A stretch of DNA of 64,000 nt from Ulvibacter sp. MAR_2010_11 (GCF_002813135.1 NZ_PHTY01000001.1:2041501-2105500), one strand, 5' to 3'. Numbered from the stretch's first letter, positions 26,203 to 36,328 are shown. Notes: generated from the sequence alone by a model not told the origin. Made by a program: numbers and translations.

Positions 26203-28635
26203 TCAGTAATTAATATACACAAAGCCTAAAAACGGCTTAGTGAATTCGGGGTCGTTTAAATTGAGTACATAATAATACGTACCCACAGGTACTAAATTAC
26301 CTGTAAATAGTAATCCTTCGGTTGCGATACCATCCCAAAAGCCATCTTCATTATGTCCAATATAAATACGATTTCCTTCTCTGCTGAAAATCTGTAGTTC
26401 GAAATTTTCATACACATTCAATAATCCGGTAATTTCAAAAACATCGTTAATACCATCGCTATTCGGTGAAAATCCTTGCGGAATAAAGGGCGGACAGTTT
26501 TCGGTTGTCAGGAGAAACTCCCCAACGGTAAAACAAATATCGTTCTCCAATCGCACATAAATAACTTGAGGGTCACTCAGGTTTTCATAGCTTCCCGGAT
26601 CACTAATTGGATTCTCTTGGGTTTCGGCCTCCTCAAATGAAGTATAATAAGTAATTATATCATTCGGATTGGTAGATATGTTGTCGTTTTGTTCGGTAAG
26701 ATTAAAGTGAGCGGTATCAAATCCTTCATCACATTCCAAAAGCGGAGGTAATGTTCCAATAGGTGGAATACTTCCAAAAGTTACAGTAATGCCAAAATCG
26801 TTGTTAAAATCATTGAGTTCCTGGACGCTTCCTGTTCCGGTACCGTCATCGTCAACAACAGCTAAAAGATCAAACGTATCGGGAATGGTTTCCGGAAGTG
26901 TAACTAAAATACTTCCCGGCTCACTGCCACCAATGGGAATAACGTTTTGGGTTTGAGATTGTCCAACCAATTGTCCGTTGGCATAAAAGGCAATGGCCGT
27001 AGCAGCTGGCAAGGGGCCCGTGGCTTCAATGTTATATACAGTATAGTCTATATGTAGTTCGCGCTTTCTACATGCGTTTAAATCGTTGTCAATAGTAATT
27101 GTAGCGTCGGGTAACGGACACTCAATTACTTCAATGTCAAAGCTATCTACCAAAAAACAGTCGGGGTTGGAAACGCGAATCCAAATTGTTTGCGGATTTG
27201 ATGTATTCTCATACGTTTCAGGGGTGTCTATAGGGTTGGAATCGTCTATAGCATCTTGTTCCGATACATGAAACGTAATTGCGTTTATCGGGTTTATTTG
27301 TGAAGTAGCTTGTGTAAGATCAAACAATTCGGTGCCAATCACATCACAAAGCTCTAAATTGTGCAGGCCGACAATTTCAGGAAATACCAAAAGATGAACA
27401 GCCACTATAAATCCGTTATTTTGCTCGTTGGTTTCATTTACGGTTCCATTCCCGGAACCATCATCATCTACGAACACTTTCAGGTCAAAATCGGCAGGAA
27501 TTCCGGTAGGAATCGACACATTGATAATTCCGCTCTCTGAGCCTCCAATAGGAATGATTGTAGTTGTTGTGGATTGTCCAATTAGGGTTGTATTCGCATA
27601 AAAGGCAATTGGGGTATTCGAAGGGAGTTCGTCTGTGCTGTTCTCATTATAAACTGTGTATGTAATTTCTAAATCTCTATCGCCACACTCTGTTGCACCT
27701 ATAACTTCATCAATCTCTATGGTTGCATCTGGCAGTTCGGTATTGAGCACCGTGATTACGTTATTAATCATTACAAAATCCTGACCTGAGGTAAGGTCTA
27801 TTGTAGCAGTTGTATCGCCAGGCTGAATATTATTTTCGATATTATAGAAGTCGATATCCATATTGAATAGCACATCCGATCCTGTAAAACTATTGGTACT
27901 GTTAAACTGGTTATCTGCCGGATTCAAAGGAGGGTTGCTAATAATATTCCCATTTATCTGAAGCGTTTCGGCCACTGCCAGAGATGCGTCACCTTCCCAG
28001 GCTAAAAAGCCTATTTTCGCACCGGTATTGTCAAGTACATTCAGATTATCCAATTCGATTGTAAGTGACGTATTTGTCGATGAAACACTTTCCAGTCCGT
28101 CAAAAACATTCACCTGATTGAGAGAAACTGCGGGATCTTCATAGATAATCGTAACTGCCCAGCCTCCAAAATTGGTAGTGTTATTACAGTAATTTGGAAT
28201 GTCGGCTGTAATATCGAATTCCGATACCGTATAGGTACCATTTCCGTTTGCTTGAACAATGGAAGTTACATCTGCAAAGGCGGCAAAATAAACATGTGTT
28301 GGATCCAATACCAGAGAGAAAGTACGTGCTGCAACAACCGGAGAGCCATTGAGTAGTACTTCCAGATCTCCAGTCTCACTGGAGCCTGCCCAATACAAAT
28401 AGGCTGCAACGAGTGTCTGTCCTGGCTGCAGATTAAAATCGGCGCTACTTTCGGTAAGAATTTCACATGGGGATGGAGGAATTTGACCCGTGTTTTCGGC
28501 GGTATTCAGTGTGTTGCCGAAGGCTAAATAATCATAACGCCCATTAAATTGCTGGAATAATTCAATATCCTGAGCTATTGTTAGCATTGGGCAAACAAAA
28601 AGGAGTAGAATAATTAGTGACCTGCAAAATAGCAT
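26203..28635 (-). CDS. T9SS type B sorted, CARDB-repeat surface protein
   Basis: An 810-residue secreted protein. It has a signal peptide (1-21), an N-terminal beta-rich domain (about 22-300; VAAYLYWAGSS and YFAAFADVTSIVQANG), and then a roughly 210-residue unit present twice. Each unit is a CARDB-like domain (ITYTVYN to VFVDDDGSGNGTVNE near 310-415; IDYTVYN to VVDDDGTGTGSVQE near 520-625) plus an adjoining domain with FDLT, ITFHVS/IITYYT and PQTIWIRV/PQVIYVRL motifs. The last 95 residues (FIPQGFSPNSDGINDVF to FLGFVYINY) are the gliding-motility-associated C-terminal domain used for type IX export. A surface adhesin is likely; the ligand is unknown. Confidence 0.9.
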   Translation of the reverse strand: MLFCRSLIILLLFVCPMLTIAQDIELFQQFNGRYDYLAFGNTLNTAENTGQIPPSPCEILTESSADFNLQPGQTLVAAYLYWAGSSETGDLEVLLNGSPVVAARTFSLVLDPTHVYFAAFADVTSIVQANGNGTYTVSEFDITADIPNYCNNTTNFGGWAVTIIYEDPAVSLNQVNVFDGLESVSSTNTSLTIELDNLNVLDNTGAKIGFLAWEGDASLAVAETLQINGNIISNPPLNPADNQFNSTNSFTGSDVLFNMDIDFYNIENNIQPGDTTATIDLTSGQDFVMINNVITVLNTELPDATIEIDEVIGATECGDRDLEITYTVYNENSTDELPSNTPIAFYANTTLIGQSTTTTIIPIGGSESGIINVSIPTGIPADFDLKVFVDDDGSGNGTVNETNEQNNGFIVAVHLLVFPEIVGLHNLELCDVIGTELFDLTQATSQINPINAITFHVSEQDAIDDSNPIDTPETYENTSNPQTIWIRVSNPDCFLVDSFDIEVIECPLPDATITIDNDLNACRKRELHIDYTVYNIEATGPLPAATAIAFYANGQLVGQSQTQNVIPIGGSEPGSILVTLPETIPDTFDLLAVVDDDGTGTGSVQELNDFNNDFGITVTFGSIPPIGTLPPLLECDEGFDTAHFNLTEQNDNISTNPNDIITYYTSFEEAETQENPISDPGSYENLSDPQVIYVRLENDICFTVGEFLLTTENCPPFIPQGFSPNSDGINDVFEITGLLNVYENFELQIFSREGNRIYIGHNEDGFWDGIATEGLLFTGNLVPVGTYYYVLNLNDPEFTKPFLGFVYINY

Positions 28636-28709
28636 AGGTGAGTGATTGACTGCTAAATATACACAATATTTACTTCAGCAAAGACCCGGATTCTTACTCT
28701 CGAATTATA

Positions 28710-29546
28710 CTAAAGATCTCGTTTTTTCAGAATTAGGAAAGACCAATAAACAAATAACGCTGTCCAGGCTATTACGATAAAAACACCCATTACCGGTACA
28801 TCGTAGCTTTTGGTAAATTCTTCACCTAACTGGCTCGCAGCAGACTGAACGGCACCTAACCTGGAAAAAGGTTCGCCAATCAAATTAGACATGGATTCTA
28901 GCGGGAAGAATTGCAATACATTTTCGGCGATGTCTGTATCTTTAAAAAACTTCCATTTAAGCAATCCGTAAGCAATTTTTTCAAAAACATACCATATAAT
29001 TAAAAACCCTAAGGCAAAGGCAGATCGCTTTACTAAAACTCCTAGAAACAAGCAAAATGAGAAGAAGGCGACAAGTTTAATAAAGTATGCCAGGATATAT
29101 TGGAGGTCACTAAAGATGATGCCAATTTCCTTATAATCTGAAAAACTCAACCCTAAAAGCATTGAAACTATAAACAGGAAAAGGGTAGAGATGGTTGCAA
29201 ATAGAATAACGGTTAAAAATTTCGATAGTATGAATTCCTTCTTGCTGAGACCATCGATAAGGTTTTGTTTTAAGGTTCGGTAGCTGTACTCGTTTGCCAT
29301 CATAGAAACTATAACAATGGCAAGGAATATTTTTAAAATGGCTCCCATAAAGGAGTTAAAGTGCCATATAAAAGGAAAGTTGAAAATCCCTTGATCGGCT
29401 ACTCTAAAATGAACACCGCCGAAATTAAACTCGATGGAAGCTATTAAGGCAATAAAAGTAATGAGCACAAAATAGACGATGGTAATTACCTTGGCGGCCT
29501 TGTTGTATTTTAGTTTCTGTAATTCTATGGAAAGTAATCGCATCAT
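28710..29546 (-). CDS. ABC-2 type transporter permease
   Basis: A 278-residue inner-membrane protein with six hydrophobic segments (about 18-38, 55-80, 105-130, 145-165, 170-190 and 250-270), typical of ABC-2 permeases such as those in bacitracin-type exporters and gliding-related transporters. MANEYSYRTLKQNLIDGLSKKEFILSK is the conserved cytoplasmic coupling segment. It begins 5 bases after the ATPase gene and forms a two-gene operon with it. The transported substrate is unknown. Start MMRLL: either Met may be used. Confidence 0.85.
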   Translation of the reverse strand: MMRLLSIELQKLKYNKAAKVITIVYFVLITFIALIASIEFNFGGVHFRVADQGIFNFPFIWHFNSFMGAILKIFLAIVIVSMMANEYSYRTLKQNLIDGLSKKEFILSKFLTVILFATISTLFLFIVSMLLGLSFSDYKEIGIIFSDLQYILAYFIKLVAFFSFCLFLGVLVKRSAFALGFLIIWYVFEKIAYGLLKWKFFKDTDIAENVLQFFPLESMSNLIGEPFSRLGAVQSAASQLGEEFTKSYDVPVMGVFIVIAWTALFVYWSFLILKKRDL

Positions 29547-29551
29547 GGCCC

Positions 29552-30451
29552 CTAGTTTTTATTTTTAGTAAGTTCAAGAAATTGTTCTTCCAGGCTTTCT
29601 TTTCGTTTTACCAAATGGGAAAGTGAGATACCTTTTTCGAACAACATTTTGTTCAAAGCCGAACTATCCATGGGTTCGTTGAGGTAAGCAATCAATTGAT
29701 CTCCTTCTTTTTTTATTATTCCGAAGGCATTATTGCCTTCCAAAGCTGCTTGTAAAACAACCATATTCTTACTTTGGAGAATAAAGAAACCATGACTGGC
29801 ATTCATGCCTTCCACGCTTCCGGTATACAGGCTTTTACCTTTTCGAAGAATAACTACATGAGTACACACCTTTTCCACTTCATCGAGTAAATGAGAAGCG
29901 AGCAGAATGGTGGTGCCTTCCGAAGCAATTTTTTTTATAATCTCTCGAATTTGATGAATTCCCTGTGGATCCAGACCGTTTGTAGGCTCGTCTAGTATTA
30001 AAATTTCAGGCTCATTGAGCAAGGCTGAAGCAATTGCCAAACGTTGTTTCATTCCCAGAGAAAAGGTACTGAATTTACTGTTCTTCCTATCCAGTAATCC
30101 TACGATTTCCAACTTTTCGGCAACCTTTTCGGTGGCTACGCCTTTAATTTTGCAAACCAACTCCAAATTCTGAACCGCTGTCATATACGGATAGAAATTG
30201 GGGCGTTCGATAATGGCTCCTACCTTTTTCAAGGCGTCATGGGTAGACCCCGAACCATCAAACCAATGGAAATTACCCAGGGTTTTGTTGACGACATTCA
30301 GGACGATTCCCAAGGTAGTAGATTTACCACTCCCGTTTGGGCCCAAAATACCGTATACATTCCCTTTTTCAATAGTAAACGACAAGTCATCGACTGCCGT
30401 TATGGGACCAAATTTTTTAGTAAGATTGTTTATGGTGAGTATAGGCTGCAC
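29552..30451 (-). CDS. ABC transporter ATP-binding protein
   Basis: A 299-residue ATPase that pairs with the permease at 28710. Walker A is GPNGSGKST (about residue 39), the ABC signature is FSLGMKQRLAIA (about 133), Walker B is EILILDEPTNGLDP (about 154), and the switch His lies in LLASHLLDEVEK. A C-terminal extension of about 80 residues is usual for CcmA-like drug or peptide exporters. The start codon is GTG. No two-component regulator accompanies it, unlike classical bacitracin systems. Confidence 0.92.
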   Translation of the reverse strand: MQPILTINNLTKKFGPITAVDDLSFTIEKGNVYGILGPNGSGKSTTLGIVLNVVNKTLGNFHWFDGSGSTHDALKKVGAIIERPNFYPYMTAVQNLELVCKIKGVATEKVAEKLEIVGLLDRKNSKFSTFSLGMKQRLAIASALLNEPEILILDEPTNGLDPQGIHQIREIIKKIASEGTTILLASHLLDEVEKVCTHVVILRKGKSLYTGSVEGMNASHGFFILQSKNMVVLQAALEGNNAFGIIKKEGDQLIAYLNEPMDSSALNKMLFEKGISLSHLVKRKESLEEQFLELTKNKN

Positions 30452-30540
30452 GCGCTTTTAGTTTGGTGATTAGCTATGTATCTGACGAATCACTTCGAAA
30501 ATTGTTACAACGAGAGGTCTTGTTTACTGAAAACAATGAG

Positions 30541-31599
30541 TTAACTTTTTTGCTCCTTGTTGAAATAGACCAAATAGTAATACATCTGCTTTTCTTCATC
30601 CCACCCTTTTTCCACAAATTTTTCGGCACTTTCGGCATTGATAAAATCCAATTTAATCTGAATATTGGTATCCAGATGAATTACATTCTTAATCTTTTTT
30701 CGTGCCGCGGTTACGGCAGTATTGGCGATTGGAAAGGTAGTAAGGTCTTCAATACTGTATTTTGGAGCCATTTCCGACTTATAATGACGAAACTCGGGGA
30801 TGAGATCGGGATTGTCCATAACCTCATTCATAAAGGCAGATTCTTCAAAAGTATCGTTCTTGGCAAAGTGGTTTACAGCCCGATTCATAAACAACACCTC
30901 CTGCTTTTTGTCTTCGGCGGGTAACACCACATCTTTGGCAAAATCTTGACAAAATTTCAAGTATTTCTTGGTGAAGAAATTATCATCTTCAAAAGCATCC
31001 ACCCCTAAAAAGCTTTCCAGCCAGTAGCGGGCGTCATATCGATTGCTATCTACCGAAAGTATTTTATAGCCTTCTTCCTTTTTTGAATTGAAAATAAGAC
31101 AACCCTTGTCTAAACGGTTGAGGCTTACCCCGTGCTGTAAGAAAGCTTCCAACTGATTCTCTTTTTCTGAAAACTGAAGGAAGTCCTGTTTTAATTCCGA
31201 TTTAAATATTCCAATTCCGTTAACTTTTTCGTTGTCTATCTGCATGTTTTCCAGATAGGCAATATATACTTCCCCGCTCTTTATATGAGGATGCATGGAT
31301 TGGTCGAAAAGATGTTTGGTTATTTTTTTACTTTGTTCGTGAATGGTTTCCGGGTCTTCAAAAATTTCTGAAACAATGCTATACAATTCATGAAATTCGA
31401 GATCTGCTTCGTGTGAAAACCGATAGTAAGTTTCTTCCTTATCTCTAAACGGTTTCAGGAAAAATTCTTTTAACAAGGGTGTAAGCTCATCATCTGTTTT
31501 ATAAGGTTCGGAAGAAAGCAGTACTGCCTCGTTTTTACTTTTATTACCCACTCTGTGAATGGAAAGGGAAGCGATGTGGGTGTTAAAAAGATTGATCAT
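30541..31599 (-). CDS. Nucleoid-associated protein (37-kDa NdpA/YejK family)
   Basis: A 352-residue protein matching the nucleoid-associated protein family: the N-terminus INLFNTHIASLSIHRVGNK, the middle AYLENMQIDNEKVNGIGIFKSE, and the segment LSVDSNRYDARYWLESFLGVDAFEDDNFFTKKYL. Homologues in enterobacteria bind the nucleoid; some relatives are phage-defence-associated, but nothing in this context suggests that. It is a single gene, upstream of the ABC pair. Just before its start lies a period-8 repeat (31612-31683). Confidence 0.85.
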   Translation of the reverse strand: MINLFNTHIASLSIHRVGNKSKNEAVLLSSEPYKTDDELTPLLKEFFLKPFRDKEETYYRFSHEADLEFHELYSIVSEIFEDPETIHEQSKKITKHLFDQSMHPHIKSGEVYIAYLENMQIDNEKVNGIGIFKSELKQDFLQFSEKENQLEAFLQHGVSLNRLDKGCLIFNSKKEEGYKILSVDSNRYDARYWLESFLGVDAFEDDNFFTKKYLKFCQDFAKDVVLPAEDKKQEVLFMNRAVNHFAKNDTFEESAFMNEVMDNPDLIPEFRHYKSEMAPKYSIEDLTTFPIANTAVTAARKKIKNVIHLDTNIQIKLDFINAESAEKFVEKGWDEEKQMYYYLVYFNKEQKS

Positions 31600-31611
31600 A
31601 TATGGGGCCTT

Positions 31612-31683
31612 GGATTTTTAGATAATTGGATTGTTGGATTAATGGATTGTTAGATTTTTGGATTATTTGATAATTGGAATATC
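31612..31683. repeat. Degenerate 8-base tandem repeat
   Basis: Nine tandem octamers of pattern (G/A/T)GATNNTT, e.g. GGATTGTT, GGATTATT and AGATTTTT. Fills the 103-base gap between the nucleoid-protein gene and the pRiA4b-like gene. The same octamers recur at 58412-58451. Confidence 0.75.
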
Positions 31684-31702
31684 CGCTAATTCGCTCATTA
31701 AA

Positions 31703-32215
31703 TCAGTTCCAGTTTTCATCGAAATCCAGATCGTTGTAATCCTCTGAATCGATATCGAAATCTTCATCGAAGTCAACATCGTCCATACCTTCTGCTATAA
31801 ATTCGGTTTCGGGTGCTTCTTCAGGAATTTCGCCATGAGCAAACATGAGGTTGGGATAAATACGACCAATTTCGGGTTCGGCAATTTCAGCTAATTCAAC
31901 CAAAAAAGTCCACATATTCAGAAAGTCATAAACATAAATAAGATTGCGCTCTATTTCAGAAACTACATCTTCCAACAAGGTTTCCTGCATCACTCTCACG
32001 CTTTCTGTCTCTTCGCTCATATCAAACAGAGCAATTTCTTCTTCCTGCTCCCAAAGTTCATTGCTGGTGTAAAAAGATGCCATTTCCTGTCCGCCAAACC
32101 CAAATGCCTGCGTAATGGCATTGTGAAAGTCTTCCAGCGTCGCAGTAGCTTCTATTTCGATATCGCGAAACACGTCATCGTGTGCATCCAGGATTATTCT
32201 AAAACGATAAATCAT
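31703..32215 (-). CDS. pRiA4b ORF-3-like (IS1096 TnpR passenger-like) protein
   Basis: A 170-residue acidic protein with the fold pattern of the plasmid pRiA4b ORF-3 family: MIYRFRIILDAHDDVFRDIEIEATATLEDFHNAITQAFGF, then MASFYTSNELW, then LIYVYDFLNMWTFLVELAEI. A very acidic tail (DDVDFDEDFDIDSEDYNDLDFDENWN) follows. The family is named after mobile-element genes, but here it is a chromosomal gene at the end of the ctaA operon and shows no transposon ends. Function unknown. It starts 35 bases after ctaA. Confidence 0.78.
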   Translation of the reverse strand: MIYRFRIILDAHDDVFRDIEIEATATLEDFHNAITQAFGFGGQEMASFYTSNELWEQEEEIALFDMSEETESVRVMQETLLEDVVSEIERNLIYVYDFLNMWTFLVELAEIAEPEIGRIYPNLMFAHGEIPEEAPETEFIAEGMDDVDFDEDFDIDSEDYNDLDFDENWN

Positions 32216-32250
32216 TTGTGTTTAATTTGTTGCTAAATTGGCCTGCAAAG

Positions 32251-33276
32251 CTACGAACTTTTCCATTCATTTCTTTGCTGAAAGGCTTGTAAAACTATAT
32301 AAAATTGAAGTCCGAATAAGAGCGAAGCAAAAATAAGATGTAAGGGTTGTGAGAGGATTGGGAAATCGAAATAATACATGGTCAGACCTGTTAAAACCTC
32401 GACTACAACTACTAACATCAGGAAATTCACCAGGCGCAGGCGATAATTGTAAATCCGATTAAAATACCAAAGTGCAATGTGGGTCATTACTACCAGAATA
32501 GAAAAACTCCTGTGAAAGTAAAACATAAGCGGAGAGTCATTTAGCCATTGCGATTTGGCTTCATATCCCAATGCGGTCGATTGCTCGTCTACAAATTGTC
32601 GCACCTGTGTTCCCAGAATAATTTGTATAAGACTTAGTATTAATGCTACCAAAAGCACTCCCTTATAACCGTGTGAAACGTTATAATTCTTTCTTTTGCG
32701 TTTTGAGATATATAGCAAGTAGAGAAGTACCGCAACGATTACTAAGGCCATTACCATATGAATTGTAATTTTTACCGGAGACAATACCGAATAAACCACC
32801 GTAGCCCCTAACCAAGCCTGAAATACCAGCAATACAACACTCAACCAGGAAAGTAGGGTTATTCTTTTTCGATCACGCCATTTTTTGAATGAAAGGATTG
32901 CCATAATTAAAATAGCAATCCCTGAAAGTGCTCCAAATAGGCGGTTTATATATTCTATCCAGGTGTGCCAGACATTAAAAATTGCATAATCGTGCTTTGT
33001 GTAGAGTTCCCAATTATTGGAATTAAAGTAATCTTCGGTGGTGAAATCACTGGCTGCAACCTGAAGGGTTTTATCCTTTATAATTACCTGCCCTTTTTTA
33101 AACGATTTTTCGGGCTGCCATTCCAATTGGGAAGCTTCGGTAGGCGGAATGTAATAACCGAAACATTTTGGCCAATCCGGGCAGCCCATTCCGGAGCCTG
33201 TCATGCGTACCATCGCACCAGCAATGATAACCAGAGAAACAAATACTAATGCAATTTTAACCGATTTACGATACAT
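32251..33276 (-). CDS. ctaA: Heme A synthase (CtaA/COX15)
   Basis: Heme A synthase oxidises a methyl of heme O to give heme A for cytochrome oxidase. The 341-residue integral membrane protein has eight predicted helices. The heme-ligating His residues occur in NVWHTWIEYINRLFG, KITIHMVMALV, FYFHRSFSIL and QPLHLIFASLLFG, and the N-terminal loop GSGMGCPDWPKCFG has the conserved Cys pair. The start overlaps the cca stop by one base (TAATG), implying tight coupling. Confidence 0.93.
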   Translation of the reverse strand: MYRKSVKIALVFVSLVIIAGAMVRMTGSGMGCPDWPKCFGYYIPPTEASQLEWQPEKSFKKGQVIIKDKTLQVAASDFTTEDYFNSNNWELYTKHDYAIFNVWHTWIEYINRLFGALSGIAILIMAILSFKKWRDRKRITLLSWLSVVLLVFQAWLGATVVYSVLSPVKITIHMVMALVIVAVLLYLLYISKRKRKNYNVSHGYKGVLLVALILSLIQIILGTQVRQFVDEQSTALGYEAKSQWLNDSPLMFYFHRSFSILVVMTHIALWYFNRIYNYRLRLVNFLMLVVVVEVLTGLTMYYFDFPILSQPLHLIFASLLFGLQFYIVLQAFQQRNEWKSS

Positions 33277-34703
33277 TATTCAATAGGGGTTAAATTTAAT
33301 TCGGCTCCTTTTGCGAACATAAACTTTTTGGCTGCCTCATATTCGTTTGGTATTTCCCCTTCCAAAATAGCTTCCTTAATAGCGTCTTTTATAATCCCAA
33401 TTTCACGGGATGGTTGTAATCCGAATGTTTTCATAATTTCTTCACCACTCACAGGAGGTTGAAAATTACGAATGTGATCGCGTTCTTCAACTTCCACAAT
33501 TTTATCACGTACTAATTTAAAATTGTTTTGATACTTTTTAAATTTTTTAGGGTTTTTTGTGGTGATATCTGCTTCACAAAGGGTCATGAGATCCTCTACA
33601 TTTTCTCCTGCATCAAAAATAAGTCGGCGTACAGCGCTGTCTGTCACTTCGGTAGCCAAAACGATAGGTCGCGAGCTCATCAATACCATTTTCTGAACAA
33701 ATTTCATTTTTTCATTCAATGGCAGTTTCAACCTTTTAAATATTTTATACACCATTTTTGAACCCACAAATTCATGGCCGTGAAAGGTCCAGCCAATTTT
33801 TTTGTCGAATCGCTTTGTCGGTGCTTTTCCAATATCGTGTAACAACGCTGCCCACCGAAGCCAGAGATCATCTGTGGTTCCTGAAATATTATCCACCACT
33901 TCCAAGGTATGCCAAAAGTTGTCTTTATGACGCTGCCCTTCTATCTCTTCAATACCTTCCAAGGCAACCAATTCGGGAAAAATAAAGGGTAAAAGGCCGG
34001 TCTTGTGTAACAATGCAAACCCCTTTGACGGAACTTCAGTCAGTAAAATCTTATTAATTTCAACTACAATGCGTTCTTCGGAAATTATTTGAATTCTATT
34101 TGCATTTCGGGTAATGGCATCCAGGGATTCGCGCTCAATCATAAAATTCAACTGCGTGGCAAACCGGATGGCACGTAACATACGTAGCGGATCATCACTG
34201 TAGGTCACATCGGGATCAAGCGGGGTTCTTATTATTTTATTTTCAAGGTCTTGTATTCCATTAAAAGGATCAAGCAATGTTCCAAAATTGTCTTCCTGGA
34301 GACTTATTGCCAAGGCATTGATGGTAAAATCCCGTCTGTTTTGATCGTCTTCCAGCGTACCGTTCTCCACCGACGGATTTCTACTGTCTTCCCGGTAGGA
34401 TTCTTTTCTGGCGCCTACAAATTCTATTTCAACTGCACCGCTCTTAAGCATTGCGGTACCGTAATTTTTAAAAATGGAAACCCTGGGTTTTCCGGGAAGT
34501 AAACGAGAGACTTCCTGTGCCAAATCAATACCACTGCCTACTGCAACAATATCGATGTCTTTGGCTTCCCCACGCCTAAGAATATAATCTCTAACAAATC
34601 CTCCAATTACATAACACTCCAATTGTAAATTAGAAGATGCCTGTGAAATCGTTTTAAAAACGGGTTGTGAAAGTGCGTTTTTAAAATTAGCGGATTTTTG
34701 CAT
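33276..34703 (-). CDS. cca: CCA tRNA nucleotidyltransferase / HD-domain polymerase
   Basis: A 475-residue class II nucleotidyltransferase that adds or repairs the CCA 3' end of tRNA. The catalytic head is at residues 20-160 ([28 protein letters not shown] holds the DxD carboxylates; [11 protein letters not shown] and [14 protein letters not shown] follow). The neck/body helices come next, and an HD phosphohydrolase domain ([16 protein letters not shown], about 285) follows. The layout matches Bacteroidota 'HD domain' CCA enzymes. tsaC lies 3 bases upstream and ctaA 1 base downstream in the same operon, so two tRNA-modification genes sit together. Confidence 0.92.
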   Translation of the reverse strand: MQKSANFKNALSQPVFKTISQASSNLQLECYVIGGFVRDYILRRGEAKDIDIVAVGSGIDLAQEVSRLLPGKPRVSIFKNYGTAMLKSGAVEIEFVGARKESYREDSRNPSVENGTLEDDQNRRDFTINALAISLQEDNFGTLLDPFNGIQDLENKIIRTPLDPDVTYSDDPLRMLRAIRFATQLNFMIERESLDAITRNANRIQIISEERIVVEINKILLTEVPSKGFALLHKTGLLPFIFPELVALEGIEEIEGQRHKDNFWHTLEVVDNISGTTDDLWLRWAALLHDIGKAPTKRFDKKIGWTFHGHEFVGSKMVYKIFKRLKLPLNEKMKFVQKMVLMSSRPIVLATEVTDSAVRRLIFDAGENVEDLMTLCEADITTKNPKKFKKYQNNFKLVRDKIVEVEERDHIRNFQPPVSGEEIMKTFGLQPSREIGIIKDAIKEAILEGEIPNEYEAAKKFMFAKGAELNLTPIE

Positions 34704-34706
34704 GTG

Positions 34707-35267
34707 TTATTCTCGAATTATTTGAACTGTCCCATCATTCTTTAGCTTTATAATTGCCGAAGGTTTGACAGATTTTTTATGAGGTTGCAAATTTACGATA
34801 TAGTCTACGCCCTCCAAAATCTGTTTGCTTATTTCTTCGAAACCGGAAGGGGCAGGCTCCCCGCTTATATTTGCTGAAGTAGAAACAATGGGGCGTCTCA
34901 ACTTTCGAATAAGTTGCTCACAGAAATCATTTTTCACCACACGAATCGCCAATGAGTTGTCTTCAGCCACAAGGTTTTCGGCAATGCGAATAGGGTTGTC
35001 GTAAATGATGGTTGTGGGTTTGTTGGCATATTTTAAAATATCGTAAGCCACTTCGGGAACATTCTGGACATATTGCTCCAACATATTAAAATCGTTTACT
35101 AAGCAGATAAGGGCCTTACTTTCTGAGCGCTTTTTTAGCTGAAAAACTTTTTCGACCGCTTCGGCGTTGGTTGCATCACAGCCAATTCCCCACACCGTAT
35201 CTGTAGGGTAGAGGATAAGCCCGCCTTTTTTTAATACGCCGAGTGCGTTGTTAATTTCTTCAATCAT
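34707..35267 (-). CDS. tsaC: L-threonylcarbamoyladenylate synthase (TsaC/YrdC)
   Basis: Makes threonylcarbamoyl-AMP, the first step of t6A at position 37 of ANN-decoding tRNAs. The 186-residue single YrdC domain shows KGGLILYPTDTVWGIGCDATN (the N-terminal substrate-binding segment), LKKRSESKALICLV and RRPIVSTSANISGEPAPSGFEEI. It is the short TsaC type without the Sua5 C-terminal domain. Its start overlaps the glycosyltransferase stop by 4 bases. Confidence 0.92.
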   Translation of the reverse strand: MIEEINNALGVLKKGGLILYPTDTVWGIGCDATNAEAVEKVFQLKKRSESKALICLVNDFNMLEQYVQNVPEVAYDILKYANKPTTIIYDNPIRIAENLVAEDNSLAIRVVKNDFCEQLIRKLRRPIVSTSANISGEPAPSGFEEISKQILEGVDYIVNLQPHKKSVKPSAIIKLKNDGTVQIIRE

Positions 35268-36328
35268 AACAATGATTTATAAACTTCTAAATATTGTTCT
35301 GCTGCAGTATTCCAGTTGAATTTGGCTGCTTGTTGCAGCAGTTTTTTTGTATGTGCTTCTTTGTTTTCAGCTACTTGCTGTAAGCCGGAAATTACTTCGG
35401 CTGCCATATCCTTCGGATTAAAATTCTTCCAGTAAAAGGCTGCATCTCCTCCAATTTCAGGGAGGGAGGTAGCATTTGCCAAAAATACCGGTATCCCAAA
35501 ACGCATGGCTTCAATGGGGGGTAAACCAAATCCTTCACGAAGCGACGGAAATACAAAGGCTGTTGCGTTTGCCAAATGATATTGTTTTTCTTCGTCACTT
35601 ATCCGTCCGGCCAGCGTCACACTCTTTTCCAAATCCAGCTTCGCTATTGTTTCTCGCACTTTTTCGGCATAGGAACGGTCGTTGTTTCCTGCAATAATTA
35701 ATTCGAAATCGGCTAAAAAAGGCATCATTTCAACCAGTAAATGAAAATTCTTGCGTTCCCAAAAATCACCAATGGTAAAAAGGTATTTGCCATTAGGTTT
35801 GTGAGCAGGGCTAAACCTGCTTACATCGAGGGCTGCTTCGGAAGGATTACCGTTGTAAATAACATATTCGGGGACATTGGGCACCTTAAAATGTTCGTGC
35901 GTGGAAGTTTTGGCGTATTCCGAAATATAAGTAATAGCATGGGCTCTTTCTAATTTTTCGATAAACCGAAGGTTTCGAGGATGCGTTAAATCGTTCGAAA
36001 TCTCTTCAATAAAATTGACATCGTGTATGGTAAGCACATACGGAATATCGCGATGAGGTTCAACCTTGGTATTCTGATTCACCGAATGCCAAACATCGTA
36101 GCGTTTCCGAATCCGTAGCGCGGGATATCTGCGCATTCCCATATAAAACTTATACTTAAAAAATTTCCCGAATTCTTTCTTCAAAAAATCTTTTTTCTGG
36201 GTGTGAACTGTAAATTTTATATCGGGATCATCGCAGTTGTACAAACCCTTCAGCAAATAAAAATTAAACTGTCCAAAGCCTGTATAAGGGTTTTTTATAT
36301 TGTGTGTTTCGAGGAAAATTTCTTTCAA
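35264..36328 (-). CDS. GT4-type glycosyltransferase
   Basis: A 354-residue GT-B glycosyltransferase, probably in lipopolysaccharide or surface-glycan synthesis. The C-terminal Rossmann half has the donor-binding run FVFPSLREGFGLPPIEAMRFGIPVF (an E-x7-E-type motif), and the N-terminal half has ETHNIKNPYTGFGQFNFYLLKGL. The start is a TTG (36328) giving LKEIFLETHN; no ATG is available in the frame. It opens the operon with tsaC, cca and ctaA, and is divergent from the LPS-kinase-like gene. Confidence 0.86.
   Translation of the reverse strand: MKEIFLETHNIKNPYTGFGQFNFYLLKGLYNCDDPDIKFTVHTQKKDFLKKEFGKFFKYKFYMGMRRYPALRIRKRYDVWHSVNQNTKVEPHRDIPYVLTIHDVNFIEEISNDLTHPRNLRFIEKLERAHAITYISEYAKTSTHEHFKVPNVPEYVIYNGNPSEAALDVSRFSPAHKPNGKYLFTIGDFWERKNFHLLVEMMPFLADFELIIAGNNDRSYAEKVRETIAKLDLEKSVTLAGRISDEEKQYHLANATAFVFPSLREGFGLPPIEAMRFGIPVFLANATSLPEIGGDAAFYWKNFNPKDMAAEVISGLQQVAENKEAHTKKLLQQAAKFNWNTAAEQYLEVYKSLL

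Noticed and set aside
30541-31599. Phage-defence island around the nucleoid-associated protein
   Set aside because: Some relatives occur in defence loci, but the neighbours (ABC exporter, ctaA operon) are housekeeping and no nuclease or sensor gene is present.
31703-32215. Insertion sequence / transposon passenger
   Set aside because: The protein family is named for mobile elements, but there are no terminal inverted repeats, no target duplication and no transposase; it sits within a housekeeping operon.
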